Virus record (IMG/VR): IMGVR_UViG_3300028844_004552
Coordinates: 1 to 64,000 of that record
DNA: 64,000 bases
Source of the DNA: a virus
Reading direction: 5' to 3' (one strand)
Below the pieces are notes generated by a model, which had not been told where the DNA came from, searched no databases, and saw only the letters and a program-made list of their open reading frames with translations. Made by a program: the position numbers and the translations under genes. How positions within the stretch are numbered: position 1 is the first letter of the stretch; each line of letters starts with the position of its first letter. Positions 37,128 through 45,708 of the stretch are shown in pieces.

Positions 37128-38072
37128 ATGAGTATTAACAAAGAAAAATTATTAAAAATTGCTGAGGACATAAGAGATGTGGTTGACAAGAAACAAAAGG
37201 AATTAGAACTTTCTTTCGTTGAAGACACTCACACCTATTACATCAAAAACAAAGAAGGTAAGATTGTTAGTAACCTACCTAGTGTGTCCACAGTAATCAC
37301 ACAATTCTATGAACCGTTTGATGACCTATCTAAATCTTTAGATATGTGTGATGGTCATATTGGCTTGCAAGATACATTATTAACTAAATGGAGAGCAACT
37401 GCAACCTATGCAAATAGTACTGGTTCTAGAGTCCATTTTCTATTAGAAACAGACTTACTTAAGATGTATAAGTCTGATAAGGAAGTAAGAAAACCAATCT
37501 TTGAATGTGACGAAGAACAAATAGAGATTGGTAATAGAATGATTGATGCTGGTCATAAGTTTCTAAACACAATGCACAGACGTGGTGCGGTACTATTAGA
37601 TACTGAGATGGTTCTAGGTAGCATTGACTTAGGATATACTGGACAACCAGATAAGGTCTGGCTTATGGAGAATGAAAAAGGAGAATTAGGTTTCGTGATA
37701 ACCGATTGGAAAACCAACAAACCAAAGAATTTCTTAATTCAACCTTATACAGAACAAATGTTACCACCATTTGAAAACCACCCAGACACAGCACTAAGTC
37801 ACTACAAGATTCAACTACCAATGTACGGTAAACTTATTCTCGATATGCTTAAGGGGTCAAAATATGAGAACATTAAATTCTTCGGGTGTGTAATTGTACA
37901 CTTATTAAGAGAGGGTGAAATGGTTGAATACAGAGTTGAGAATTCATTCATCAATACGATATTAGATATGGACCCACTACCTAGAATTGATGAGGTACTT
38001 ACATATAAAAAGAATCATGCTCTTAGGGAAGAGAAGAGACTAAAAGAAGTTAAAGCATTTATAAATGAGTAA
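37128..38072 (+). CDS. PD-(D/E)XK nuclease (RecB/Cas4-like fold)
   Basis: 314 aa. The motif chain of RecB-type nucleases is readable: a helical GSRVHFLLE segment with the conserved His, then GSIDLGYTGQPDKVW with the metal-binding Asp, then VITDWKTNK (the D-x-K of the PD-(D/E)XK core), then a Q..MYGKLI segment. It probably processes DNA ends in recombination-dependent replication, fitting its place before gp47/gp46. It overlaps the next gene by 8 bases. Confidence 0.75.
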   Translation: MSINKEKLLKIAEDIRDVVDKKQKELELSFVEDTHTYYIKNKEGKIVSNLPSVSTVITQFYEPFDDLSKSLDMCDGHIGLQDTLLTKWRATATYANSTGSRVHFLLETDLLKMYKSDKEVRKPIFECDEEQIEIGNRMIDAGHKFLNTMHRRGAVLLDTEMVLGSIDLGYTGQPDKVWLMENEKGELGFVITDWKTNKPKNFLIQPYTEQMLPPFENHPDTALSHYKIQLPMYGKLILDMLKGSKYENIKFFGCVIVHLLREGEMVEYRVENSFINTILDMDPLPRIDEVLTYKKNHALREEKRLKEVKAFINE

Positions 38073-38307
38073 AAAAATAATAAAAGACCAATTTATTGGT
38101 GATAAATACAGTTTAACCAAAGTTGGTGAAATAACCAAACAGATGGTTGGTAATATTAGAGTTGACATAATTTATAAGGATAAGTATGACAATGCATGGA
38201 TTGAATCAACTCTAGTTGGGCATAATCTTATGAGTGAAAATAAAACTTTACCTATGGTATTTCTAGGTAAAGATATAATAGATAAAATTATTGAGATTTA
38301 TGGTTAA
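38065..38307 (+). CDS. Small hypothetical protein, 80 aa
   Basis: A short basic protein of unknown family (MSKKIIKDQFIGDKYSLTKVGEI). It overlaps both neighbours by 8 bases, so it is co-translated with the nuclease and gp47. It may be a small partner of these enzymes, but nothing in its sequence shows this. Confidence 0.6.
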   Translation: MSKKIIKDQFIGDKYSLTKVGEITKQMVGNIRVDIIYKDKYDNAWIESTLVGHNLMSENKTLPMVFLGKDIIDKIIEIYG

Positions 38308-39115
38308 AAAGGTAATACATATTGCCGACATACATATCAGAACATTTAGAATGCATGATGTTTATGGTGAGGTATTTAAACAATTCCTAAAGGAGATTAG
38401 AGTACTTGTAAAGGACTTTGAACGAGAAGAGGTAAGAATTGTTATTGTAGGTGATTTAGTTCATCAGAAGATAACTATATCAAATGAGTTACTAACACTA
38501 GGTACTTGGTTCTTACAGAAATTAGAGAAGATTGCACCATTAAGGATTGTAGCTGGTAATCATGATTTCATAGAGAACAATAAAGATAGGCTTGATAGTA
38601 TCACACCCATGGTTAGTCTATTGGGTGATTTAGACATTCAATATTATAAGGGTGATAGTGCTTGCTATGAGGACGATAATATTGTTTGGTGTAACTATTC
38701 AATATTTGATGAAGAAGCTAGACCAGATATTGAAAAGGCTAGAATTGACTTCGGTCCAGATAAGTCTTATATTGGTCTTTATCATGCACCAGTTGTTGGG
38801 GCATCTACAGATATTGGTTATGAATTTGACCATGGTACAACACTTGAACACTTTGAGGGTTGTGATATAGTTATGTTAGGTGATATCCATAAGAGACAAT
38901 CGTGGGTACATAAAGACATCCCAATTGCATATCCATCATCACTTATACAACAGAATTTTGGTGAAACAGTATCAAAGCATGGTTACCTATGGTGGGATAT
39001 AGCAGATAAAACATTTGAAGAATTTGATATCCCAACAAACTATGGGTTCTATCAATTTAAAATAAAGTCATTAGATGACTTAGAAAATAACGAAGAAAAG
39101 TTAACAAATTTATAA
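38300..39115 (+). CDS. 47: gp47-like Mre11/SbcD nuclease subunit
   Basis: 271 aa (T4 gp47 is 339). The calcineurin-type phosphoesterase motifs are all present in order: IADIHIR (D and H), GDLVHQK, GNHDF, YHAPV and GDIHKRQ. With gp46 it forms the nuclease complex that resects double-strand ends for phage recombination and degrades DNA ends. I use the ATG at 38300 rather than an upstream TTG; it overlaps the preceding stop. gp46 lies two genes downstream. Confidence 0.88.
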   Translation: MVKKVIHIADIHIRTFRMHDVYGEVFKQFLKEIRVLVKDFEREEVRIVIVGDLVHQKITISNELLTLGTWFLQKLEKIAPLRIVAGNHDFIENNKDRLDSITPMVSLLGDLDIQYYKGDSACYEDDNIVWCNYSIFDEEARPDIEKARIDFGPDKSYIGLYHAPVVGASTDIGYEFDHGTTLEHFEGCDIVMLGDIHKRQSWVHKDIPIAYPSSLIQQNFGETVSKHGYLWWDIADKTFEEFDIPTNYGFYQFKIKSLDDLENNEEKLTNL

Positions 39116-39117
39116 TT

Positions 39118-39375
39118 ATGATGACACTTGAAGAATTAAAGGAATTTTTAAATAACCTACCAGAAGATTTTAACGGATATGGTGTGGTAAATGGAGAAGT
39201 TGGAACACTAAAAGATAGTGGTGAAGATGGAGAACCAGATTATATGTACCGTTGCGATAAACCAATAATCACACTTTTCGTTGATGAGGAAAATAAAGAA
39301 ATCTGCTTCCTTCACCAAACACAAGAAGAGGTTGATACTATTTACGGAAACGACGATGCTAAGGAAGTGAAGTAA
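39118..39375 (+). CDS. Small acidic hypothetical protein, 85 aa
   Basis: Unknown family, strongly acidic, starting MMTLEELKEFLNNLPEDF (a second Met at 39121 is an equal start). It lies between gp47 and gp46 with a TAATG junction to the next gene. No motif is visible. Confidence 0.62.
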   Translation: MMTLEELKEFLNNLPEDFNGYGVVNGEVGTLKDSGEDGEPDYMYRCDKPIITLFVDEENKEICFLHQTQEEVDTIYGNDDAKEVK

Positions 39376-39872
39376 TGGATATCCCACAAAAAATTCTCGA
39401 TGAAATCTGGGAATACTGTCGTATTAATAAGATAACAGATGTTGATGGTTTCATTCTAAAAATGCTAAAACAAGGGTTCACTGTTGAAAAGTTTGGTGCT
39501 ACCCCAACTGAGCGTATCGTAGAAAAAGAAGTTGAGAAGATAGTCGAAGTCATAGTAGAAAAAGAAGTTGAGAAGATAGTCGAAGTTATCAAAGAAGTTG
39601 AAGTAATCAAAGAGGTTCAAATAACTGATGATAGTGAAATACAGATATTAGTTGATAAGACTAATAAATTGAACGACGAAATGACAGAACTGAAAAGGAA
39701 TGCTGTACTTTGTACCAAGAGTGTGGAATCAAAGGATAAAGAAATAGAAAATCTTAAGGGTAAAATAAAGGTGGTTGAAACTGAATTAAAGGCTGAGAGA
39801 TTAAAAACTAAGGATAACTCTAAGAGAGATATATACGGAGAAAATAGGAAGGGTTTCGACGGTTCAATTTAA
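39375..39872 (+). CDS. Coiled-coil protein between gp47 and gp46, 165 aa
   Basis: After a short N-terminal domain (about residues 1-45) the chain enters a heptad-rich region with repeats of VEKEVEKIVEVI (about 50-80), then further coiled coil to about residue 150. The repeat is also exact in DNA. It resembles no family I know. Lying between the two subunits of the Mre11/Rad50-like complex, it may be a structural partner. Confidence 0.65.
   Translation: MDIPQKILDEIWEYCRINKITDVDGFILKMLKQGFTVEKFGATPTERIVEKEVEKIVEVIVEKEVEKIVEVIKEVEVIKEVQITDDSEIQILVDKTNKLNDEMTELKRNAVLCTKSVESKDKEIENLKGKIKVVETELKAERLKTKDNSKRDIYGENRKGFDGSI
39519..39586 (+). repeat. Perfect 32-bp direct repeat, 36-bp period
   Basis: The 32 bases at 39519-39550 recur exactly at 39555-39586, inside the coiled-coil gene. 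The exact identity, including silent positions, points to a recent duplication. Confidence 0.9.
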
Positions 39873-39877
39873 ATTAT

Positions 39878-42322
39878 ATGGAAGAAGAAAAAACATTGGT
39901 TAAAAAACTATCAATACCAACTAATGCTAAAATTAAAGTTTATTGGGATGATGTACCAGAAAACTACAGCAAGGAGAATAAGGTTTTAGTTAGAAACCAT
40001 TTCGCTACCAAGTATGGTGTTAGCAAGACCAATATAAACGTGGTTTATCGACCAATAAAGATTACTGATAAGGGTGAGACAATCGAAATAAATGGTGCTG
40101 GGATTGACAACATCATGGATACAAGCTACCAACGTGAATTATTCAAAGAGTGGTTAACTAGAGAATCTAAGGATGTTGATTTTAGTCGCCTTATGAAACT
40201 AGATGATAAGGTCAATGCTGAGTTGAATGAATCTGATAATGGTGGTAATCATCGTGAGTGGTCACTTAAGTGGATAATGATGAATGGGTTCTTATGTTTT
40301 GGGGCTAACAACTTTGTATCATTATCTAATCTTGATGGACTTACAATCGTAAATTCATATCCAGAAAATCAAGGGGGTAAGACTACCTTTTCTATTGATG
40401 CATTTAAATTTGTTCTTTACGGTAAGACAACAAAGACCGATAAGAATGAAGAAGTCTTTAATCAATATTGGGACAATAATGACCTAGTTGTTAGAGGTAT
40501 GTTATCAATTATCGATAAAGAGATTATCATTGAAAGAAAGATGACTCGAAAGAAGAAACGTAATGGTGGGTGGAACATAGAGAATAAGTTAAATTTATTT
40601 GAGGTATTACCAGATGGTGAAGAGATTCAAATGAATGATGAGGATGCTAAGGCGACAACAGAAGAGATTAAAAAGGTTGTGGGTGTTGAGGCTGACTTTG
40701 AGTTGGTTACACTTGCAACAGCTAGAAATCTTGATGACCTTGTTGGTCTTACAACTACCGAGAGTGGTAAACTACTCACAAGATTTATTGGGCTTGACCC
40801 AATCGAACGTAAGTCTGAGACATCTAGAAAGATGTATAATGAATTTGCTAAGACCAAGAAATCTAACATGTATGATGAAACTACACTTAGAAATGAAATT
40901 GATGGTTATGATGGAACACCTAATACGGATGATGATTTAGAATGTGAACCAAACGCACCACAAGTTCTACGAGTTTACGGACATACGGAGAAAATTGAAT
41001 TAGCTAATAGAGAAATAATTACCAAAACCAAAGAGCTAACAACCAATGACGCTTTAATAACCAAGTATAATGATGAGAAGGATACACTACTTACTAGTAA
41101 GAAAACCATAGATGCAGAAATCCTAACACTCAATCCATCTAAGTTAAAGGAAGATATTGATGAATTAACAAAGAAGGGTCTTAAGTTAACTGGTGATATT
41201 GAAGGACTTAAAAAGAAGATAAAACCACTACTTGGAATCACATTTGATGAAGATAGACACCAAGATATTGTTGAAGAGGGTGGAACCTTTAAGACTAACT
41301 TAGCGGTCAAGACTGCTGAAATCACTAGACTTAAGAAAGTGGTTGAGGATTTAATAGCTGGTGGTATATGTCAAGCATGTAACAGAGCATTGGATGATAT
41401 TGATAATAGTGCACACATTGCAGAACATAACAAAACTATTAAAACATTAGAAGATGAGGGTAGTATTATTCAAGAGAAAATTAACAAATTGGTTATTGAA
41501 ATAAATTCACTTAACGAACTTAAAGCAAAGGTTGATGAACGACAGAAACTTGAATTGGATAAGGATAGAACTGAAATTGAAGTTGAGTCCCTTAGAACGC
41601 TTATAAAGAGCAAACAAGAAGACCAAAAGAAGTATAGTAATAATCTAGATGGTATTGAGTTCAATAAGGATATCGATACAAAGGTGTCTTTGATTAAGAC
41701 TAAATTAAGTGTGTGTGACCATACTAAGACTGAGTTAACACAAAAGATTGAGCGCACCAAGATGGATATTACTCAAAACGAAATAGCCATAGTTGACAAG
41801 AACAAGATTATTAGTCAAATCAAGAAAGAGGGTGAGGTTGAGAAACTATTCAAGATATATATCGAAATGGTTGGTAAGAAAGGGATAAGTAAATTGGTTC
41901 TTAGGTCAGTCCTACCAATTATTAATTCAGAGGTTCAAAGGTTATTAGATGGTGTTGTTGATTTTGATGTAGAAATATTCATCAACGATAAGAATGATGT
42001 ACAATTTATGTTAATCAAGGATGATGTTGAGAAGTATTTGAAATCTGGTAGTGGTCTTGAGATAACAGCGGCTAGTATTGCACTTAGATGTGTATTAGGT
42101 AAGATGTCATGTCTTCCAATGCCTAACTTCATTACATTCGATGAAGTTCTAGGTAAGGTAGCCAACGTTAACATACCACACATGAAACCATTGTTTGATA
42201 AAATAACAGATATGTATGATACTGTGTTCTTTATCACCCACAACGAGGTAGTGAAGGATTGGGGTGATAATATCATAACAATTAAGAAAGAAAACAATAT
42301 TTCTAGTATTTATGTTAAATAA
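39878..42322 (+). CDS. 46: gp46-like Rad50/SbcC ATPase subunit
   Basis: 814 aa, longer than T4 gp46 (560). A Walker A-type P-loop is near residue 164 (PENQGGKTT, lacking the usual G-x-G-K form). A long coiled coil follows with a zinc-hook CxxC (CQAC) near residue 500, then a second coiled coil, a signature region (SGSGLEITAASIAL) and Walker B (FITFDEVLG), with a switch His in FFITHNE. It pairs with gp47 to process DNA ends. About 130 residues before the ATPase core are unusual and may be an added domain. Confidence 0.87.
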   Translation: MEEEKTLVKKLSIPTNAKIKVYWDDVPENYSKENKVLVRNHFATKYGVSKTNINVVYRPIKITDKGETIEINGAGIDNIMDTSYQRELFKEWLTRESKDVDFSRLMKLDDKVNAELNESDNGGNHREWSLKWIMMNGFLCFGANNFVSLSNLDGLTIVNSYPENQGGKTTFSIDAFKFVLYGKTTKTDKNEEVFNQYWDNNDLVVRGMLSIIDKEIIIERKMTRKKKRNGGWNIENKLNLFEVLPDGEEIQMNDEDAKATTEEIKKVVGVEADFELVTLATARNLDDLVGLTTTESGKLLTRFIGLDPIERKSETSRKMYNEFAKTKKSNMYDETTLRNEIDGYDGTPNTDDDLECEPNAPQVLRVYGHTEKIELANREIITKTKELTTNDALITKYNDEKDTLLTSKKTIDAEILTLNPSKLKEDIDELTKKGLKLTGDIEGLKKKIKPLLGITFDEDRHQDIVEEGGTFKTNLAVKTAEITRLKKVVEDLIAGGICQACNRALDDIDNSAHIAEHNKTIKTLEDEGSIIQEKINKLVIEINSLNELKAKVDERQKLELDKDRTEIEVESLRTLIKSKQEDQKKYSNNLDGIEFNKDIDTKVSLIKTKLSVCDHTKTELTQKIERTKMDITQNEIAIVDKNKIISQIKKEGEVEKLFKIYIEMVGKKGISKLVLRSVLPIINSEVQRLLDGVVDFDVEIFINDKNDVQFMLIKDDVEKYLKSGSGLEITAASIALRCVLGKMSCLPMPNFITFDEVLGKVANVNIPHMKPLFDKITDMYDTVFFITHNEVVKDWGDNIITIKKENNISSIYVK

Positions 42323-42347
42323 ACGTGCTATTTCAAATAAAATTTAG

Positions 42348-42355
42348 TATATTTG
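42348..42355 (+). promoter_or_regulatory. Host-type -7 element
   Basis: TATATTTG, 21 bases before the ATG at 42377. No clear TTG is found at the -33 position. Confidence 0.5.
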
Positions 42356-42376
42356 TATTATTAATAAAAATAATGT

Positions 42377-42898
42377 ATGAAATTTAGAAATTATTGTATT
42401 GTTGTAATGGGAAAAATGGGTGCTGTCAAAGATGAAATCATCAAGATTGCTGAAACCAAACCTAGATATTTAGATGCTACAGGTATTCTTATCGCAACAT
42501 TCGCTAGTGTCGCTGAACCAGCTGAACTAGAAGAGTTTTTCAAAAGAGATGGACGGTCCTTTTTAATATTTGACCTAAATAAAGAAAATTCAGCATATCA
42601 TTTAGATAACTTAGGTTTTAATACCCATCTATTTGGTGATATATTGGAACGAGAGGAAAAACTTAAGGAGATGTCAGATAAGATTATGCAAGAAATATCT
42701 GGGTCAACCGAACAAAAGGGTAGACGAAGTGCTGTTATCATGGAGCCACAAATAAATATTGAGACCGAAGTGAAGGTCGAAGATTTATCTCCAAAAGAAA
42801 GAGAAGAATTAGTAAACGAAATATTTGACAAAGGTGTTGATAAAATGACGAATTCTGATAAAAAATTACTAGAGAAAATTAGTAATTTTAAACCCTAA
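42377..42898 (+). CDS. Hypothetical protein, 173 aa
   Basis: Unknown family. The first 95 residues look like a small alpha/beta domain (YCIVVMGKMGAVKDEIIKIAE...SFLIFDLNK). The C-terminal 45 residues (LSPKEREELVNEIFDKGVDKMTNSDKKLLEKIS) form a helical motif also seen at the ends of several bacterial proteins. It has its own promoter element and lies just before the sigma factor gene. Confidence 0.65.
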   Translation: MKFRNYCIVVMGKMGAVKDEIIKIAETKPRYLDATGILIATFASVAEPAELEEFFKRDGRSFLIFDLNKENSAYHLDNLGFNTHLFGDILEREEKLKEMSDKIMQEISGSTEQKGRRSAVIMEPQINIETEVKVEDLSPKEREELVNEIFDKGVDKMTNSDKKLLEKISNFKP

Positions 42899-42925
42899 AA
42901 ACCTTTACTTTTGGGGTAAAACTCG

Positions 42926-42933
42926 TATATTTA
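42926..42933 (+). promoter_or_regulatory. -7-like element before the sigma factor gene
   Basis: TATATTTA, with a weak TTTACT 16 bases upstream. It gives a leader of about 40 bases before the ATG at 42977. Confidence 0.5.
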
Positions 42934-42976
42934 TGTGTTTATAGAACACATAAGATTAGAGTATAAAAAATGTTTA

Positions 42977-43753
42977 ATGAGTAAAAATTTTGTAAGTAAC
43001 TATGGAGAAGATTGCATAGGAAAGTATTTTAATGACGTAAGAAATTCATCAGAGCTATTAACCGCAGAACAAGAGGTAGCAATAGCGAATAGAATTAAAG
43101 CTGGTGACAGCAAAGCGATTGACGAATTAGTTAAAGCTAACCTTAAATTCGTAATATCAATAGCTAAAGAATATCAAAATCAAGGATTGGGTTTAAATGA
43201 CCTAATCAACGAAGGTAACTACGGTTTAATCAAAGCCGCTGTCAGATTTGACGCAACTAGAGGTTTTAGATTTATATCATATGCCGTATGGTGGATTAAA
43301 CAATCAATTATTCAAAGTCTTAATGACAATGCTAGAATGATTAGACTTCCAGAGAGAGAAGCGTATATTGGAGAAGTTTTAAATAGTGACGACGAAGAGG
43401 AAGACCTTGAAGTAATATCTACACCAACTGTTAATTCGTTGAACGCAAAAATCAACGAAGAAGGTAGTGAATTGTATGAAATGATTGAAGACACATCAAA
43501 TGAGGAATCGGATTATTACATAGATGCTAAAGTAAAAGAGGAATTAGATAGAATCCTTAGTATATTAAACGAAAGGGAACGAAATATAATTCAATGTTAC
43601 TTCGGTGTGAATACTGAAACTGAATCAATGACACTTGAGGATATTGGTGATAAATACAGTTTAACCAAAGAAAGAATCAGACAAATCAAGGAGAAAACAA
43701 TCAGAAAGATTAGGCATCACTCTAGCTTCTTATTTGAGTTATTAAAGGACTAA
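42977..43753 (+). CDS. RNA polymerase sigma-70 factor lacking domain 3
   Basis: 258 aa from the ATG at 42977 (an upstream GTG at 42935 falls in the promoter and is rejected). Region 1.2/2 is nearly identical in style to the Bacteroidota primary sigma: NLKFVISIAKEYQNQGL, LINEGNYGLIKAA, FRFISYAVWWIKQSI and an RLP motif. Region 4 is intact (MTLEDIGDKYSLTKERIRQIKEKTIRKIRH). The domain 3 helix-turn-helix between them is replaced by a short acidic linker (DDEEEDLE). It lies near gp46/gp47 as T4 gene 55 does, so it may direct host RNA polymerase to phage late promoters. Confidence 0.85.
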   Translation: MSKNFVSNYGEDCIGKYFNDVRNSSELLTAEQEVAIANRIKAGDSKAIDELVKANLKFVISIAKEYQNQGLGLNDLINEGNYGLIKAAVRFDATRGFRFISYAVWWIKQSIIQSLNDNARMIRLPEREAYIGEVLNSDDEEEDLEVISTPTVNSLNAKINEEGSELYEMIEDTSNEESDYYIDAKVKEELDRILSILNERERNIIQCYFGVNTETESMTLEDIGDKYSLTKERIRQIKEKTIRKIRHHSSFLFELLKD

Positions 43754-43754
43754 T

Positions 43755-43778
43755 AAAGGGGGTGTAAACCCCTTTTTA
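43755..43778 (+). terminator. Rho-independent terminator after the sigma gene
   Basis: AAGGGG pairs with CCCCTT around GTGTAAA, followed by a T run. Confidence 0.75.
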
Positions 43779-43790
43779 TACAATATCAGA

Positions 43791-43798
43791 TATTTATT
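43791..43798 (+). promoter_or_regulatory. Late-type promoter motif TATTTATT
   Basis: Ends 3 bases before the ATG at 43802 and directly follows the terminator after the sigma gene. It opens the candidate lysis cassette. Confidence 0.45.
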
Positions 43799-43801
43799 GT
43801 T

Positions 43802-45091
43802 ATGAAAAAAATATTATTGTACTTAGTATTGTTAATGGCATTATCACTAGCTGGTATTGTGGCGTATGTATCGGTTAATGGTCTATTGAAGATTTTTACT
43901 GGTGCTGGGACTGTAGGTCTTATGTTTTTCACAGCTGTTGAGGTTGCTAAGGTTGTTGCAACATCTGTAATCCATACTTATGGTAAAAGGATAGGTTGGT
44001 TCTATAATATATTATTATCATTGAGTATTCTTATCGCCATGGCAATAACATCTATGGGTATTTACGGGTATTTATCATCTTCATACAAGGATAGCTTTGC
44101 TAAGATGGAAAATGTTGATAGTCAAGTAGAATTATTGGAAAGTAAACGAGATGGTTACCAAGACCAATTAGTATTTATTGTGGATGAGAAAGAGACACTT
44201 AATAACACCATTGGTGAGTTAAGTAAAGGTCTTGCAAATAATGTAATCCAATATAGAGACCCAACAACGGGGGAAATCATAACCACAACGTCATCATCAA
44301 CAAGAAGGGCTTTAGAAAAACAATTAGACAATGCAATTATCAGACAATCAAGCGTAAATGCAAAGGCTGATAGTCTTAGCACAATTATATTTGACCTTGA
44401 AAATGAAATACTTGAAACTAAACTAAGTAATGATTCAGCTAGTGAGTTAAGTACATTACAATATTTATCCGACATTACTGGTAAATCTATGGATGAGGTT
44501 ATGAAGTGGTTTATTCTACTTCTAATTATCATAGGTGACCCAATGGCAGTACTATTAGTTATTGTATTCAATAAAGTGGTTAAGAAAGATGAAAATGATG
44601 CTCCAAGTGATGCGGCAAGTGATGCTCCAAAACCAAGAATCCCATCTGAGGATTTATTCGATGTGATGCCATCAACAACACCAATGGAAGAAAATCCAGA
44701 CTCGATGTTTAAATTAGAACCCATTTATGATGCGGTAAATGATGCGCCAAGCGAAGAACCAAGTGAAATTCCAGAAGAGGTTGAGGAAGAAGCGAATAAA
44801 TTAGCTGAAAAACTTAACAGACCTGTTGTTATTAGAGAGGTAACACCAGAAAATATTGATGAGGAACAAATTGAAGAAGTTATTGAAGAGCCAATCGAAG
44901 AGGTTAAGAGGGAACCAATAATCCCAAGAGGAAAGATTATTGAAGAAGACCTTAAGAAGGATAGAGGGTTTTCTGTTGATGTTCCAGAACCACACATAAC
45001 TAGAATTGGTTCGAATAAAGAAGTTTCTGACAGTGAACCTTCGAAGGTTTGGTTTAAGAGAAAAAGGGGTGACGAATTAACAAATGAGTAA
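43802..45091 (+). CDS. Membrane protein with coiled coil, candidate holin or envelope protein
   Basis: 429 aa. Hydrophobic segments lie at about 4-26, 32-55 and 68-92. A soluble heptad-rich region (about 100-225) follows, then another membrane segment (about 232-255) and a long acidic, Pro/Glu-rich cytoplasmic-type tail (DAPSDAASDAPKP..., EEVIEEPIEEV). It overlaps the amidase-like gene by 8 bases. This position and membrane topology suggest a lysis or envelope role, but it is far larger than known holins. Function unproven. Confidence 0.65.
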   Translation: MKKILLYLVLLMALSLAGIVAYVSVNGLLKIFTGAGTVGLMFFTAVEVAKVVATSVIHTYGKRIGWFYNILLSLSILIAMAITSMGIYGYLSSSYKDSFAKMENVDSQVELLESKRDGYQDQLVFIVDEKETLNNTIGELSKGLANNVIQYRDPTTGEIITTTSSSTRRALEKQLDNAIIRQSSVNAKADSLSTIIFDLENEILETKLSNDSASELSTLQYLSDITGKSMDEVMKWFILLLIIIGDPMAVLLVIVFNKVVKKDENDAPSDAASDAPKPRIPSEDLFDVMPSTTPMEENPDSMFKLEPIYDAVNDAPSEEPSEIPEEVEEEANKLAEKLNRPVVIREVTPENIDEEQIEEVIEEPIEEVKREPIIPRGKIIEEDLKKDRGFSVDVPEPHITRIGSNKEVSDSEPSKVWFKRKRGDELTNE

Positions 45092-45704
45092 ATTAAAAAT
45101 CAATAACAAATCTTATAAGCTAGGGACCAAAAACTATATCCCTAGACACACTAGTAAACAACAGATTGTTATTGCTAACACCTTTTCTGAAAACATGAAT
45201 CATTTTGGTGGTTGGAAAACTAGACATGGTGGGAACTTTAATAGAACTGCTGCATTTACCATCGATATATATGGAAATATCTACCAACACTTCCCTCCAA
45301 AATACCATTCAAATTTCTTAGGTATCAAAGGTGTTGACGAACACATAATAACAATTCTTATCGAAAATGAAGGATGGTTAAAAAAAGATATTCTAGGTAA
45401 TGGGTACATTAACTATGTTGGTAATATTTATAATAGACAAGATGCTATTATTGAAAAGCGTTGGCGAGACCAAGAATATTGGGCTCCATACACTAAAGAC
45501 CAAGTAGAATCTGCCTTAAAACTTTCAGAGTACTTATGTGCTACATTTGGTATACCATTCCAAACAGTAGGTCATAACACGAGAGTTGATGGGATTTATG
45601 ATTTTAATGGTGTTGTATATAAGAGTAACTTTGAAAGACATTACACAGACCTTAGCCCAGCTTGGGATTGTGGTGATTTTAAAAATAAATTAGAATTAAA
45701 ATAG
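45084..45704 (+). CDS. Amidase-2/PGRP-like protein with incomplete zinc site
   Basis: 206 aa with the fold pattern of N-acetylmuramoyl-L-alanine amidases (NFNRTAAFTIDIYGNIYQHF, ITILIENEGW, FQTVGHNTR). In active enzymes an early I-H-H-T motif, a late His and a Cys or His bind zinc. Here the early motif reads IVIANTF with no His, while the late GHN His and a C-terminal Cys (WDCGDF) remain. It may therefore bind rather than cut peptidoglycan, or use another ligand. It sits in a membrane/spanin-like cluster, and a complete amidase is encoded at 52220. Confidence 0.7.
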   Translation: MSKLKINNKSYKLGTKNYIPRHTSKQQIVIANTFSENMNHFGGWKTRHGGNFNRTAAFTIDIYGNIYQHFPPKYHSNFLGIKGVDEHIITILIENEGWLKKDILGNGYINYVGNIYNRQDAIIEKRWRDQEYWAPYTKDQVESALKLSEYLCATFGIPFQTVGHNTRVDGIYDFNGVVYKSNFERHYTDLSPAWDCGDFKNKLELK

Positions 45705-45708
45705 GAAT

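Noticed and set aside
42935-42976. Upstream GTG start for the sigma factor
   Set aside because: It lies next to the promoter -7 element and adds a segment unlike sigma N-termini.
44155-44724. Minus-strand open frame of 189 aa
   Set aside because: It lies fully inside a well supported plus-strand membrane protein gene, without promoter or sensible composition.
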